Positions 12,212 to 13,132 of a DNA stretch of 13,132 nucleotides are shown here, in pieces (within the stretch, counting starts at the first letter, position 1; every line of letters begins with the position of its first letter). The notes under the pieces were generated by a model, which saw only the letters and a program-made list of their open reading frames with translations, made no database searches and was not told the DNA's origin. The translations under genes and the position numbers were made by a program. Source of the DNA: Flavobacteriales bacterium (lineage in GTDB: Bacteria > Bacteroidota > Bacteroidia > Flavobacteriales > Flavobacteriaceae); contig WGAP01000146.1 of assembly GCA_015494775.1 (NCBI GenBank), positions 1-13,132 on the forward strand. Direction: 5' to 3'.

Positions 12212-13094
12212 ACCTACGCCGGCCGGTAAATACCTGCATTTGCATTTCCTCGTTTTTATTTGGGGATTTACGGCCGTTTTGGGCAAACTCATCCGGCTGG
12301 ACGCCTTGATGCTTACGTGGTATCGTGTAGGGCTGGCCGTCGTTCCGCTGGGCGTGCTTTACCTGCTACGCCCGTCGCGTGCGCGCTATTCAGGCCGTGA
12401 TTACCTGCGCTTTGCCTTGAACGGAGCGTTGATTGCCTTGCATTGGACGGCCTTTTTCGGGGCGATTAAATTGGGCAACGTCTCGTCCACACTGGTAGCG
12501 CTTTCGTCGGGGGCATTTTTTGCCGCCTTGCTCGAACCTTTGATTTACGGACGGCGTATCCAAAAACACGAAGTGTTTTTCGGGCTGACCGTGATAGCGG
12601 GCATCGGGTTGATTTACGGCATCAGTCATATCAGGTTTTGGGCCTTGGCGGCGGCCTTGACGGCGGCTTTTTTGAGTGCGCTTTTTTCGGTGTGGAACGG
12701 ATTGCTTATCCAGCGTTATCCGGCGAGGGATTTGTCCTTTTTCGAACTGAGTTCGGGCTTTGTCTTGCTGAGCATCATCGTGCTTGCCACGGGGCATATT
12801 CCCCACCCTGCCGCCGTGCGCCCGCAGGACTGGCTTTGGTTGGCCGTATTGGCTTGGGTGTGCACATCCTACACCTTTACGGTCTCCTTGGATTTGCTAC
12901 GCCATATCAATCCGTTCAGCTTGATGTTGGCTATCAATATGGAACCGGTTTACGGAATCATTTTGGCCTTGCTCGTGTTTGGCGAAAGCGAACGTATGCG
13001 GCCCTCGTTTTATTTGGGCGCGGCGGTAATTATGGCCATTATCGTTTGGAATACTTATTTGAAAATGCAAGGAAAAACCAAAAGCGCCTCGTAA
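12198..13094 (+). CDS. EamA family (DMT superfamily) transporter
   Basis: A 298-residue protein with about ten membrane segments and two EamA repeats (about 13-139 and 150-286). Each repeat has the typical Glu-Pro near its end (LLEPLIYG at 111-118, NMEPVYGI at 247-254). DMT proteins of this type export metabolites or amino acids; the substrate cannot be predicted. The open frame extends upstream to 12120, but that part is only the shadow of the permease gene. The ATG at 12198 places the first membrane segment (about 13-29) correctly after MPNAKPTPAG, so I chose it. It overlaps the permease stop by 14 nt, so the three genes form one transcript. Its last codons coincide with a terminator for a convergent minus-strand gene. 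Confidence 0.93.
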   Translation: MPNAKPTPAGKYLHLHFLVFIWGFTAVLGKLIRLDALMLTWYRVGLAVVPLGVLYLLRPSRARYSGRDYLRFALNGALIALHWTAFFGAIKLGNVSSTLVALSSGAFFAALLEPLIYGRRIQKHEVFFGLTVIAGIGLIYGISHIRFWALAAALTAAFLSALFSVWNGLLIQRYPARDLSFFELSSGFVLLSIIVLATGHIPHPAAVRPQDWLWLAVLAWVCTSYTFTVSLDLLRHINPFSLMLAINMEPVYGIILALLVFGESERMRPSFYLGAAVIMAIIVWNTYLKMQGKTKSAS

Positions 13095-13108
13095 TCGAAG
13101 CGCTTTGG
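13073..13108 (-). terminator. Intrinsic terminator of a minus-strand gene lying right of the window
   Basis: On the minus strand CCAAAGCGC (13108-13100) is followed by TTCG, the tetraloop ATTA, CGAG and GCGCTTTTGG (13087-13078), then TTTTT (13077-13073). The stem is about 13 bp with one G-U pair and one bulged U. On the plus strand the same hairpin has a C-A mismatch and no T-run, so it serves the convergent gene. It overlaps the last codons and stop of the EamA gene. The 24 bp to the right edge are too short to call anything. Confidence 0.6.
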
Positions 13109-13132
13109 ATTCTAACCCCATATACCGTATCC

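Overview
The window looks like a chromosomal segment of a Bacteroidota member, probably Flavobacteriia or a near relative, with coding GC by eye around 50-55 %. The evidence is a set of families largely typical of that phylum (DUF4286, DUF2851, a 75-residue PspC protein ending in FDL, DUF4199), a Tgt that lacks the usual zinc cysteines, and promoter elements of the Bacteroidota type (TTTG ... TAnnTTTG). No rRNA, tRNA, CRISPR array, transposase or phage gene was seen.

Layout. (i) 1-494 has no credible gene and is a hairpin-rich, GC-rich repeat. (ii) 495-4632 is a tightly packed five-gene operon on the minus strand. In transcription order it holds a short exported protein, a SanA/YdcF-like DUF218 membrane protein, a THUMP-domain RNA methyltransferase, a GH3-like adenylate-forming enzyme and DUF4286. 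Junctions are 9 bp, a 4-bp overlap, 3 bp and 2 bp. (iii) 4700-6255 runs divergently with DUF2851 and a PspC-domain protein. (iv) 6273-6706 is a cluster of CACAGAG/CTCTGTG dyad repeats between the convergent PspC and guanylate kinase genes. (v) gmk (minus) and the DUF4199/glycosyltransferase pair (plus, ATGA overlap) diverge from a 97-bp spacer with a TAnnTTTG box for each direction. (vi) 8884-9996 is a 1.1-kb gene-free stretch with two more copies of the structured repeat in mirror orientation and several perfect GC hairpins. (vii) 9997-13094 is a plus-strand operon: tgt, a YjgP/YjgQ (LptF/LptG-type) permease and an EamA transporter. A terminator for an unseen minus-strand gene lies inside the last codons of the EamA gene.

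The protein genes are mainly housekeeping: nucleotide metabolism (gmk), RNA modification (Tgt, THUMP methyltransferase) and envelope functions (glycosyltransferase, LPS-export-type permease, SanA-like protein). The GH3-like enzyme and the DUF2851 protein have no clear role.

The most interesting material is non-coding. Three elements (155-329 plus strand, 9064-9240 minus strand, 9544-9694 plus strand) share two conserved segments, AGCGGTAT and ATAT(g/a)AGCGG. These face each other across an internal loop, with a short closing helix outside and a highly variable hairpin domain inside. The elements sit in larger GC-rich repeats that end in a common A-rich terminus next to genes. They may be a family of structured RNA-like or MITE-like elements. 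All structures were read by eye and not computed.
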